This document shows, in pieces, positions 9,276-17,664 of a stretch of DNA of 64,000 bases. This stretch comes from Gemmatimonadota bacterium (GTDB lineage Bacteria; Gemmatimonadota; Gemmatimonadetes; Gemmatimonadales; Gemmatimonadaceae). The first letter of the stretch is position 1; every line of letters starts with the position of its first letter. Location: positions 122,202 through 186,201 of the forward strand of contig JADKAQ010000020.1 in NCBI GenBank assembly GCA_016719105.1, read 5' to 3'. Both the position numbers and the translations under genes were made by a program. Below the pieces are notes generated by a model. It had not been told where the DNA came from. It saw nothing but the letters and a program-made list of their open reading frames with translations, and ran no database searches.

Positions 9276-9803
9276 CTAAAGCGCCTTCTTGATCGCCGCC
9301 TCGATGTCCTGGTCGCCGCCGGCCCCCGCGTAGACGATCTTCCCCGCCTTGTTGACGACGATCACCGTCGACGTCGCCTTCACGCCGTACACCGCGTCGG
9401 CTTCGCCCTTGCGATCGTAGAAGGTCTCCACGTCGAAGCCGTACTTCTCCATGTGGAGCTTCACGCGCTGCGGCGACTGGTTGAACGAGACCGCGAGCCC
9501 GAGGAACTTCACCTGGGTGCCGTACTTCTTCTTGGCGGCAATGATCTTGGGCTCGAGCTGCTTGCAGTTCTCGCACCAGGTGGCCCACACCTCGATGAGG
9601 AGGGGCGACTTCCCGATGAACGGCGCCAGGTTCGCCGGCTTGCCGTCGAGCGTCTCGACCTTGAGGTCTGGGAGCGTGGAGCCTAACGGGAGGTCGATGG
9701 CGTACTGCGCCCGGGCCACCGCCGGCGCGGCGAGCACGGCGCCGCCCACGAGTGCGACGATAGCCAGTCGACGCGCGAGGGCGCGGGCACGGAGAACGAT
9801 CAT
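9276..9803 (-). CDS. TlpA-like periplasmic thioredoxin
   Basis: 175 aa with an N-terminal signal peptide (cleavage near ARAQ), then a thioredoxin fold with active site WATWCENC in the TlpA/ResA style and a cis-Pro-region equivalent ATSTVIVV. Family members reduce cytochrome c apoproteins or other periplasmic disulfides, with electrons delivered by CcdA. The ATG overlaps the stop of the CcdA-like gene (ATGA at 9800-9803), which supports translational coupling. Gene and partner make a self-contained thiol-redox relay. Confidence 0.85.
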   Translation of the reverse strand: MIVLRARALARRLAIVALVGGAVLAAPAVARAQYAIDLPLGSTLPDLKVETLDGKPANLAPFIGKSPLLIEVWATWCENCKQLEPKIIAAKKKYGTQVKFLGLAVSFNQSPQRVKLHMEKYGFDVETFYDRKGEADAVYGVKATSTVIVVNKAGKIVYAGAGGDQDIEAAIKKAL

Positions 9804-10522
9804 ATCAGGAGTTGCCCCATCTTCACGAGGTAGTACTCGGCGACGCCGAGCATCACGATGCCGAAGACCTTCTTGACGCGCACCATCCACAGCCCGGCTT
9901 TCGGGAGGCGCGACACCGCCCCCGACGATACCCCCACGACGACCAGGAGGGTGCACATCCCGAGCGAGAAGGCGAACAGATAGATGAAGCCGAGCCACGC
10001 GCTTTTCGTTTCGGTGACCCAGGTGAGGACGGCGATCATCACCGGCGCCGAGCAGGGGGCGGCGACGAGTCCCGACATCGCCCCCATGGCCAAGGCCCCG
10101 CCAAAGCGGCCACCGCTCCCCGCCGTGGCGGCGCGCTGCGTGAGAAAGGCCGGGAGGCGCACCGGGATCACGTCGAGCATCGAGAGCGCGGCCAGCATCA
10201 GGACGTTGGCCATCGCGAAGTACAGCCACGGGTTCGTGCTGACCCGCCCGAACATCGTCCCGGTCATCCCGGCAAAGAGCCCCAGTCCGGCGTAGACCAG
10301 CGAGAGCCCAAGGACGTACGTGAGGCTCAGGAGCAGCGGGCGCAGGCGCGAAGTCGGGGCTCCTGTGCTACCGGCCGTCTCGCCGCCGACGATCGCCGCC
10401 GTGATCGGGATCATCGGGTAGATGCACGGGGTCAGCGACGTCAGGACCCCGGCCAGGAAGAGGAGCGGGAGGGCGGTGGCCGGAGAGCCCGAGAGCTTGT
10501 CGGTGATGGCGGAGAAGTCCAT
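9800..10522 (-). CDS. CcdA/DsbD-type transmembrane thiol transporter
   Basis: 240 aa integral membrane protein with about six hydrophobic helices. The two family cysteines lie in LTPCIYPM (about residue 32) and APCSAPVM (about residue 157), the positions that pass electrons from cytoplasmic thioredoxin across the membrane. The polar intervening segment (GGETAGSTGAPTSRL) is short, as in CcdA rather than full DsbD. It is the first gene of a two-gene operon whose second gene is the TlpA-like thioredoxin, its probable recipient. No cytochrome c maturation genes are in the window, but a di-haem cytochrome occurs at 36.5 kb. Confidence 0.88.
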   Translation of the reverse strand: MDFSAITDKLSGSPATALPLLFLAGVLTSLTPCIYPMIPITAAIVGGETAGSTGAPTSRLRPLLLSLTYVLGLSLVYAGLGLFAGMTGTMFGRVSTNPWLYFAMANVLMLAALSMLDVIPVRLPAFLTQRAATAGSGGRFGGALAMGAMSGLVAAPCSAPVMIAVLTWVTETKSAWLGFIYLFAFSLGMCTLLVVVGVSSGAVSRLPKAGLWMVRVKKVFGIVMLGVAEYYLVKMGQLLI

Positions 10523-10597
10523 ACGTGGGATGAAGGCTATCCGTCGGACCCCGGTTCCGCTCGCCGCGGCCCCGACGCTCTCCGCAGTGCGAGATCG

Positions 10598-13092
10598 CTA
10601 GGCGACCGGTCGATCGAGGATGGTCCTCACGCGCCGGACGAGCGCTTCGGGTGCGAAGGGCTTTTCCAGCAGCTCCATCCCCGGCGCGAAGGCCCCCCGC
10701 TGCAGGAAGGCGTTCTCCGTGTAGCCCGAGACGTACAGCACGCGCAGAGACGGCTGCGACTGCAGCATCTCCTGCACCAGGGCGAGCCCGCTCATGCGTG
10801 GGAGGACGATATCCGAGACCACCATCGCGATGCGTTCGCGTTCCTGCCCGAAGATCGCCAGCGCCGACTCGGCCGAGTGCGCCTCGAGTACGCGATAGCC
10901 GAAGCGCTTGAGCGCGTAGCTCGACACGCGACGCACGCGCTCGTCGTCCTCCACCACGAGCACCGTCTCGGCGCCGTTGAGTCGTGCGACGACTTCGGGG
11001 GCGCGGCGCGGCGCGGGGACGTCGTCGTCGGCGGCGCGCGGGAGGTAGACCTTGAACGTGCTCCCCTTCCCGAGTTCGCTGTACACCGAGATGTGCCCGC
11101 CCGACTGGCGGACGATCCCGTAGGACGTGGCCAGCCCCAGCCCGGTGCCGCGGTCGCGGTCCTTCGTGGAGAAGAACGGCTCGAAGAGGCGCGAGATGGT
11201 GAGCGTGTCCATGCCGCTCCCCGAATCCGTGATGGCGATCATCACATGTTCGCCCGCCGCGGCGTCGGCATGCGTGGCGGCGTAGGCCTCGTCGAGCATG
11301 AGGTTCGCGGTCTCGATCGTGAGCAGTCCGCCGTCCGGCATCGCGTCGCGCGCGTTCACCACCAGGTTCATGATGACCTGCTCGAGCTGTCCCGGGTCGA
11401 CCATGACCGGGGTGATGGCGGTGTCGAGGAAGGTCTGCACCTCGACGTCCTCGCCCAGGACGCGCGTCAGCATCTTCTGCAGGTTGCCGATGATCTCGTT
11501 GACGTTCACGAGATGTGGCTGCAGCACCTGGCGCCGCGAGAAGGCGAGCAGCTGTCGGGTCAGCGCGGCGGCGCGGTCGGCGGCCTGCAGGACCTGGTCG
11601 ATATCCTCGCGCGCGCGACTGGAGGGGAGCTGCTCGTCCATGGCAAACGAGGCAAAGCCACGAATCGCCGTGAGCAGGTTGTTGAAGTCGTGCGCCACGC
11701 CGCCGGCGAGCCTCCCGACCGCCTCCATGCGCTGGGCGATCGCCAGCTGTTCGCCCACCTGCTGCTCGACCGTGATGTCGGCGATCGAGCCGATGACGCG
11801 CTCGGCGATGCCGCTGACCCAGGCGATCACGGCGCGCCCCTCGACCATGGCGAACGTGCCATCGCCCCGCTGGAAGCGGTAGCGTCGCGTGCAGTGCTCG
11901 TGCTGCGAGCGAATAGCCTCGGCGAGCAGGCCGGTCGGCGCCGGCGCGGTCCTCGGGATGCATGCGCGACTCGAACCAGGCCATCGACGGCTCCACCTCA
12001 CCCGGGGCGTAGTGAAACAGGTCGTAGATGGCGGCGTTCCACTGCAGCTCGCCCGTGGCCGGATTCCACTCCCAGATGGCCTCCTTGGTGACGCTGGCGA
12101 GCAGGCGGTGCCGTTCTTCGGAGATGCGCAGCGCCTCGAAGGCGAGCACACGCTCGGTGACGTCGCGGGCATGTGCCATGCGCGCGGGACGCCCGTCGAA
12201 GTCGACGTCGTGCGAGTCGACCTCGACCGAGAGAAGCGAGCAGTCCTTGCGACGGTGGGTGAAGGTGCCGGAATGCCGCACGCCGGGGCCGACCTGCTGA
12301 GCGCGATCCGCACACTCCGAATTCCGACGCCGGGCGGATGTCGAAGATCGTCATCGCCAGGAACTCGTCGTGCGAGTAGCCATAGGCGTCGATCGCCGCC
12401 TCGTTCACGGCGAGGAACCGATGGGACTCGCGGTCGATGACCCAGAGTGGGACCGGACTCCCCTCGAACATGCTGCGATATCGCAGCTCCGATGCCTCCA
12501 GTCGCGCACCAGACTCCACGCGCTGCGCCAGCTCCTGCTGCAGCGAGCTCACGAGCTGCGCGTTTTGGACGGCGAGGGCTGCGTGTTGCGCGAGGGTGGC
12601 AACGAGATCGGCATCGTCCGCGGTGAACGGTCGCGCGTCTCCCAGGGCGAGCAATTGCAGGATGCCGAAGGTCCGCCCGTGCGCATGGAGTGGCGCCACG
12701 AGGAGTGCGGCACGAGGAGATGCGGACTGCCTCTGTCACCCGCTGGCGCCGACGGCCAGGGGAGGTCGGCGCTGGAGCTGATGCGGTAGATGCGCGTCTC
12801 CCCGGCGTCGAGCAGCGCACGCGTCGCGGCATGATCGAGCGACAAGGGCTGCAGTAGTCTGGTGGCAGCCGTGCCGGCAGCGTCGGTGGCGTCGGGTGAG
12901 GAGGCGGTGGCGACCCGGTGCAGCGCCCCGTCCTGCACCAGGTCGAAGGTGGCGGCGTTGGCGAGCTGCGGGACCACGAGTTCCGCGAGACCATGGAGCA
13001 TGCCCTGAAGGTCGACGCCGGAGGCGACGAGCGAGGTCATGCGCGAGGAGCGAGAGGCGCTCCCGGTGTTCGGCAGGTGCCGAATCGGTCAT
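10598..13092 (-). pseudogene. GAF-PAS-PAS histidine kinase with receiver domain, multiply frameshifted
   Basis: Reading across three frames recovers a hybrid kinase of about 830 aa. It begins MTDSAPAEHRERLSLLA, followed by a GAF domain (MTSLVASGVDLQGMLHGLAE, ILQLLALGDARPFTADDAD), PAS domains (YRSMFEGSPVPLWVIDRES; RHRLLASVTKEAIWEWNP), HisKA with phospho-His in GGVAHDFNNLL, an HATPase_c domain (NLVVNARDAM, GTGLGLATSYG) and a C-terminal receiver (VVSDIVLPRMSG, LEKPFAPEAL). Frame changes fall near 13,030, 12,740, 12,318 and 11,945. From the PAS tail to the C-terminus one frame is intact. Either the gene is decaying or local consensus quality is poor; no in-frame nonsense substitution is needed to explain it. 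It diverges from ettA. Confidence 0.75.
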
Positions 13093-13342
13093 CGGGGCCA
13101 CGGGTCGGGAGCCGTGAAGGGCAGGGCGCGGGGGCGGGACGCGTGAAGCGGAGTCTGGGGGGAGGAATGGCGGCCGCGTGAGCGTGAAGGCCGGAATGGA
13201 GCTGCCGCGAGGCCATCGCGGCGTCGCCGACCTCGTCCCCTGATTGTCGGCGGGGGCGAAGGCCTCGGGTCGGCGGGCCGCTCCCCGCCCGTCTGCGGTT
13301 AGATTCCGTATCCCGTCGACGCCGCGTGCTGCAGGCGCGCCG

Positions 13343-13376
13343 TCCGGGTCCCCGTCTCCCGTCCCCCGTCTCCAAA
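13343..13376. repeat. pyrimidine array upstream of ettA
   Basis: A run of cccgtctcc/gtcccc-like units lies directly before the ettA start, within the 287-bp gap between the divergent kinase and ettA. It is the same class of low-complexity array seen at 15.1, 19.3, 22.1 and 31.1 kb. No -35/-10 pair is obvious around it. Confidence 0.5.
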
Positions 13377-13379
13377 GCA

Positions 13380-15053
13380 ATGGCTCCGCAGTTCATCTAC
13401 GTCATGAAGGCGTTGACCAAGGTGGTCCCGCCGTCGCGCGTCATCCTCAACGACATCTGGATCTCCTTCTATCCCGGGGCCAAGATCGGCGTCCTGGGGA
13501 GCAACGGGGCCGGGAAGTCGTCCCTGCTGCGCATCATGGCCGGGGTCGACAAGGACTGGAACGGTGAGGCCTGGGCGGCGCAGGGGACGAAGATCGGCTA
13601 CCTCCCGCAGGAGCCGCAGCTCGACCCGACGCTCACCGTGCAGGGGAACGTCGAGTTGGCAGTGAAGGAGCAGCGCAACCTGCTCAACCGCTTCAACGAG
13701 ATCTCCATGGCCTTCGCCGAGCCGATGAGCGACGAGGCGATGCAGAAGCTCCTCGACGAGCAGGCCAAGGTGCAGGACAAGATCGACCACATGGACCTGT
13801 GGAACCTCGACAACAAGATCGAGGTGGCGATGGATGCGTTGCGGCTGCCGCCGGCCGACGCCGACGTGACGACGCTCTCGGGCGGTGAGAAGCGCCGCGT
13901 GGCGCTCTGCCGCGTCCTGCTCGAGCAGCCCGACATGTTGCTGCTGGACGAGCCGACGAACCATTTGGACGCCGAGAGCGTGGCGTGGCTCGAGCACTTC
14001 CTCGCCGACTTTGCCGGGACGGTGGTGGCCATCACCCACGATCGCTACTTCCTGGACAACGTGGCCAAGTGGATCCTCGAGCTCGATCGCGGGAGTGGCT
14101 TCCCGTACGAGGGGAACTACACGCAGTGGCTGGAGCAGAAGAAGACGCGCATGGCGCAGGAAGAGAAGTCGGCCAGCGCGCGCCAGAAGACGCTCGAGCG
14201 CGAGTTGGAGTGGGTGCGCATGGGGGCCAAGGCGCGTCAGGCCAAGAGCAAGGCGCGTATCCAGAAGTACGAGGAGCTGGCCAGCGAGGCGCAGCAGGAA
14301 AAGGTGACGCAGAACGAAATCGTCATCCCGCCGGCGCCGCGGTTAGGCAACGACGTGGTGATCGCCAAGGGGCTCAAGAAGTCGTACGGCGACAAGCTGC
14401 TGTTCGAGAACGTGAACTTCGACCTCCCGCGCGGTGGCATCGTCGGGATCATCGGCCCCAACGGGGCGGGGAAGACGACGCTCTTCCGGATGATCACGGG
14501 GCAGGAGACGCCCGACGAAGGGACGCTCAAGATCGGCGACACGGTGCAGATCTCGTACGGCGACCAGACGCGCACGCTCGATGGGGCGCGCACGGTGTGG
14601 GACGAGATCTCCGGCGGGCGCGAGATGATCCCGGTGGGGAAGAAGGAGATGAACTCGCGCGCCTACGTCGGCTCGTTCGGCTTCAAGGGGAGCGACCAGC
14701 AGAAGCTCGTCGCCAACATGTCGGGCGGCGAACGCAACCGCTTGCACCTGGCGAAGACGGTGATGATCGGCGGCAACCTGCTCCTGCTCGACGAACCGAC
14801 CAACGACCTCGACGTCGATACGCTGCGCGCGCTGGAAGAAGCGGTGCTCGACTTCGCCGGCTGCGCGGTGATCATCTCCCACGATCGCTGGTTCCTGGAC
14901 CGTGTGGCGACGCACATCCTGGCCTTCGAGGGGAACTCGGAAGTGGTCTGGTTCGAGGGGAACTACCAGGGCTACATCGAGGACCTCAAGAAGCGGAAGG
15001 GGCCGGATGCCGACCAGCCGCATCGGGTGCAGTACCGGAAGCTGGTGCGGTAG
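13380..15053 (+). CDS. ettA: energy-dependent translational throttle protein EttA (ABC-F)
   Basis: 557 aa, the usual EttA length (about 555). Two ABC ATPase domains without membrane segments: Walker A GSNGAGKSS and GPNGAGKTT, signature motifs LSGGEKRRVALC and MSGGERNRLHLAK, Walker B LLLDEPTNHLD and LLLDEPTNDLD. The arm and linker region around residues 240-330 (WLEQKKTRMAQEE, ARQAKSKARIQKYEEL) is the P-site tRNA interaction motif of ABC-F proteins. EttA binds the ribosomal E site and gates entry into elongation according to ATP/ADP ratio. The ATG at 13380 gives the family start MAPQFIYVMKALTK. It is monocistronic, converging with the universal stress gene through the purine/pyrimidine inverted array. 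Confidence 0.95.
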   Translation: MAPQFIYVMKALTKVVPPSRVILNDIWISFYPGAKIGVLGSNGAGKSSLLRIMAGVDKDWNGEAWAAQGTKIGYLPQEPQLDPTLTVQGNVELAVKEQRNLLNRFNEISMAFAEPMSDEAMQKLLDEQAKVQDKIDHMDLWNLDNKIEVAMDALRLPPADADVTTLSGGEKRRVALCRVLLEQPDMLLLDEPTNHLDAESVAWLEHFLADFAGTVVAITHDRYFLDNVAKWILELDRGSGFPYEGNYTQWLEQKKTRMAQEEKSASARQKTLERELEWVRMGAKARQAKSKARIQKYEELASEAQQEKVTQNEIVIPPAPRLGNDVVIAKGLKKSYGDKLLFENVNFDLPRGGIVGIIGPNGAGKTTLFRMITGQETPDEGTLKIGDTVQISYGDQTRTLDGARTVWDEISGGREMIPVGKKEMNSRAYVGSFGFKGSDQQKLVANMSGGERNRLHLAKTVMIGGNLLLLDEPTNDLDVDTLRALEEAVLDFAGCAVIISHDRWFLDRVATHILAFEGNSEVVWFEGNYQGYIEDLKKRKGPDADQPHRVQYRKLVR

Positions 15054-15058
15054 CCCCA

Positions 15059-15178
15059 GAAGACGGGAAGACGGGAAGACGGGAAGACGAGAGGGAATAC
15101 CCTCGAGCGCCGAGTGCTGCGCCCGCGGGTCCGTATCTCGTCTTCCCGTCTTCTCGTCCTCCCGTCTTCCCTCTTCTC
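15059..15178. repeat. gaagacggg array with complementary pyrimidine array (terminator-like)
   Basis: A tandem 9-bp purine array (gaagacggg, about four copies, 15059-15096) is followed after about 40 bp by a pyrimidine array (15136-15178, gtcttcccgtcttc). Together they can pair as a long imperfect hairpin. It lies exactly between convergent ettA (+) and the universal stress gene (-), overlapping the latter's stop. A bidirectional terminator or mRNA-stabilising element is likely. Confidence 0.7.
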
Positions 15179-16067
15179 AGGCGAAAGGCACCACCGCCAC
15201 GCTCATCGGCGCGTGATGCAACACGCCGCGCGATACCGACGCTTCCCACAGACGTTCGAAGCCGTGGCGCTGGTGCGAGCCGACCACGAGCAGGTCGACG
15301 TGTCGCGCGTGGGCGAATTCGATCAGCGCGCTGTCGATGCGCCCCAGGTTGGGCTCCAGCTGCAACTCGACGGGGGCATCGGGGAGCACCACGGCGACGC
15401 GGGCGGCGAGCTCGCTGGTGAGCGCGTCGAGCGTCGCCGGGAAGAGTTCGATCCCCGCCCCCGGCCCCGACGCGCCCAGGCGCTCGTTCTCGAAGGCGGG
15501 GTGGACGACCTGGCACACCGTCAGCTGCACGTTGCCCAGCGACGCCAGCCACCCGGCCCAGGCCAGCGCCCCCCGCGCCGAGGTGCCCGAGTCGAAGGCG
15601 ACGGCCACGCGGAGCGGCGCGCTTCCCGCGCGCCAGCGCTCCCATGCCCCCCCCTCGCGCACCACGAGCACTGGGACGGGCGACGACATGGCCACCCGTC
15701 CGGCGACGCTCCCGAGCAGCAGGCGCTCGATCGCCGAATGCCCGACGGCCCCCAGTACCACCAGCGGGACGTCGTGCGACCGGGCGCGCGACACCAGCGC
15801 ATCCTCCGCGACCCGCGGGTCGAGGTCTCCGTCAGCCGCAACCCCCGCGGCCCGGACGCGCGCGACCTCGGCGGCGAGGCGCTCGGCACGCGTGGCGGCG
15901 AGCCCCCCCGCCCCCTGCGACGTGTCAGGGAACGCGGCGGCGTGTAGCCGGGCCCCGGTCGCGCAGACCACCTGCACGGCACTTCCCGCGCGACGGGCCA
16001 CCTCGGTCGCGGCCAACAGCGCGTGGCCGGCGGCCGGCGAAAAATCGGTTCCGCAGAGGATTGGCAT
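15177..16067 (-). CDS. universal stress protein, double UspA domain
   Basis: 296 aa with two tandem UspA domains. The first (MPILCGTDFSPAAGHAL onward) keeps the ATP-binding G2xG9xGS motif (GAVGHSAIERLLLGSVAG). The second keeps a related tail (LLVVGSHQRHGFERLW) but lacks the terminal GS, so only one nucleotide site is likely functional. Universal stress proteins bind ATP or AMP and modulate survival under starvation, oxidative or redox stress. The gene lies 24 bp downstream of another double-domain Usp gene on the same strand and is probably co-transcribed with it. Confidence 0.88.
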   Translation of the reverse strand: MPILCGTDFSPAAGHALLAATEVARRAGSAVQVVCATGARLHAAAFPDTSQGAGGLAATRAERLAAEVARVRAAGVAADGDLDPRVAEDALVSRARSHDVPLVVLGAVGHSAIERLLLGSVAGRVAMSSPVPVLVVREGGAWERWRAGSAPLRVAVAFDSGTSARGALAWAGWLASLGNVQLTVCQVVHPAFENERLGASGPGAGIELFPATLDALTSELAARVAVVLPDAPVELQLEPNLGRIDSALIEFAHARHVDLLVVGSHQRHGFERLWEASVSRGVLHHAPMSVAVVPFA

Positions 16068-16091
16068 GGCGTCCCTCCTGTCGACGGCAGC

Positions 16092-17051
16092 CTAACGATG
16101 CGCGGGGACGCGCACCAGCACCGGGACCGTTGCCCCGCGCACCACCTTGTCGGCCACGCTGCCGATGAGCAGTCGCGCCGTCGCCCCGCGCCCGTGTGAC
16201 GTCATGGCGATGAGCGAGGCGCCGCACTCGTGCGCGTAGGCGAGAATGGCCTCGGCCGGGCTCTGGTGCACCGGGATGTGCGTCCGCACCTGCACCCCGT
16301 GCGCGCGCAATCGCTCGGCGACCGCGGCGACGTGCCGCACCGCCGCATCGCGCTTGGCGCTGAGACGCTCGGCGGTGTCGGCCGAGTCGACCGCGTCGGC
16401 GGCGTCAGCGCTGCCGGCGGTTACGACCTCGAGCGCAGACGGCGGTGGGAGCCAGCGCACCGGGACCACGACGTGCACGAGGTGATACGTCGCCTCGTGG
16501 CCGGCGACGGCGAGCGCGTCGGCGATGATCTCCTCGCTGACACTCCCGTCGTCGATCGGGATGACGACGGTCGCGAAGGAGCCAGCGTCGGCCGGCGGGG
16601 CGGCGGCTGAGACGTCACGCAGCAGCAGGAGCGGGGTGAGCGTGCTGCGCAGGAGCCCGTCCGCCACGCTCCCCAGCCAGGCGCGACTGATCCCGCTGCG
16701 ACCGTGCGTGGTCATCACGATGAGGTCGTGCCCCCCAGCCAGCACGCGAGTGGCCAGGCGCTCCACGGGACGTCCGTGCAGGAGGGTGACGCCGGTTGCG
16801 ACGTCCGGCGCCATCTGCGGGAGGCGGAGGCGGAGCGCGGCGGCGTAGCGCTCGGACTCGACGCGGAGGTCGTGATCGAGGCGGGCGTCGGCGACCGGGG
16901 CGCCGCTCGTGGCGAGCGGGTCGGCGGCCTCGGGGACGACGATGACCGCATCGACACGCGTGGCCGCGGTGCGCCGCGCGAGGGCGATGGCGGTGGGGAG
17001 GGCGGTCTCGGCGAGCGGCGAGCCGTCGACTGGGACGAGGATAACGCGCAT
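16092..17051 (-). CDS. universal stress protein, double UspA domain (upstream copy)
   Basis: 319 aa starting MRVILVPVDGSPLAETAL. Both UspA domains end in an intact nucleotide motif (THGRSGISRAWLGS and SHGRGATARLLIGS), unlike the downstream paralogue. The start at 17051 was chosen because the domain's first beta strand begins at the ATG; the longer reading frame upstream is low-complexity. Its TAG stop lies in a GCCTAAC word. It is the first gene of a two-gene stress cassette. Confidence 0.88.
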   Translation of the reverse strand: MRVILVPVDGSPLAETALPTAIALARRTAATRVDAVIVVPEAADPLATSGAPVADARLDHDLRVESERYAAALRLRLPQMAPDVATGVTLLHGRPVERLATRVLAGGHDLIVMTTHGRSGISRAWLGSVADGLLRSTLTPLLLLRDVSAAAPPADAGSFATVVIPIDDGSVSEEIIADALAVAGHEATYHLVHVVVPVRWLPPPSALEVVTAGSADAADAVDSADTAERLSAKRDAAVRHVAAVAERLRAHGVQVRTHIPVHQSPAEAILAYAHECGASLIAMTSHGRGATARLLIGSVADKVVRGATVPVLVRVPAHR

Positions 17052-17238
17052 GGACGCCTTCTCCGGTTGGCGATGGAGGCCGAGCGGCGTCGACGATCCG
17101 GAAAACGCACGGCCCGCGGGCGCGTGGCCTCTGTCTAACAATGGAGAACCAGAACCGGGACGGCAACGGCAGGCCATGCCCCGAACGCCGCGATTCCCCT
17201 ACAGCGCGCCCCCGCGCCGGTCGGTTCGCCCGTCGTGG

Positions 17239-17622
17239 CTACCGGTCGAGGAACTCGCGCGCGGCCATGAAGCCGAGGAAGGTCCCGGCCAGTGCGAGCA
17301 CCACGCTCGTGACGGCATAGGTCGCGGCCTTGCCGTAGTGCCCGCTCTCCAGGAGGACCGCGGTCTCGTAGCTGTACGTCGAGAAGGTGGTGTAGCCGCC
17401 GCAGAAGCCGACGGTGAGCAGGGCGCGCAGCTCGGGCGACATCGCGCTCGAGGCCATCGCCACGCGCATCAGGAAGCCGAGCAGGAGCGACCCGGTGAGG
17501 TTGATCGTGAAGGTCCCCCACGGGAAGGTCCCCGCCGCGCGAGGTTGCAGCAGCGCCCCCAACAGGAAGCGCGCCACGCTCCCCGCCGCCCCCCCGATGG
17601 CGATGACGCCGATCAGGCGCAT
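17239..17622 (-). CDS. crcB: fluoride ion channel CrcB/Fluc
   Basis: 127 aa with four hydrophobic helices, standard for CrcB. Motifs are GGAAGSVARFLLG at the N-terminus, GTFTINLTGSLLLGF (the pore Asn in helix 2) and GFCGGYTTFSTYSYE (helix 3 break with the Phe-box and Na+-site residues). It exports fluoride passively as a dual-topology dimer. Usually one or two crcB genes occur per genome; only one is visible here. No fluoride riboswitch is apparent in the 42 bp separating it from prfC, so it may be read from the prfC promoter. Confidence 0.93.
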   Translation of the reverse strand: MRLIGVIAIGGAAGSVARFLLGALLQPRAAGTFPWGTFTINLTGSLLLGFLMRVAMASSAMSPELRALLTVGFCGGYTTFSTYSYETAVLLESGHYGKAATYAVTSVVLALAGTFLGFMAAREFLDR

Positions 17623-17664
17623 GGGTTTGCAGCTGACGAAGTGGAGGACGTCCTCACGCGTCGA

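Noticed and set aside
8098..9588. Long minus-strand frame opposite the decarboxylase
   Set aside because: Arg/Gly/His-rich shadow of a clearly homologous plus-strand gene; typical of GC-rich DNA.
15059..15178. Interpreting the purine arrays as parts of coding genes
   Set aside because: They lie outside the homologous ends of both flanking proteins and their frames give only low-complexity sequence.
17623..17664. Fluoride riboswitch before crcB
   Set aside because: Only 42 bp separate it from prfC, with none of the conserved riboswitch elements visible.
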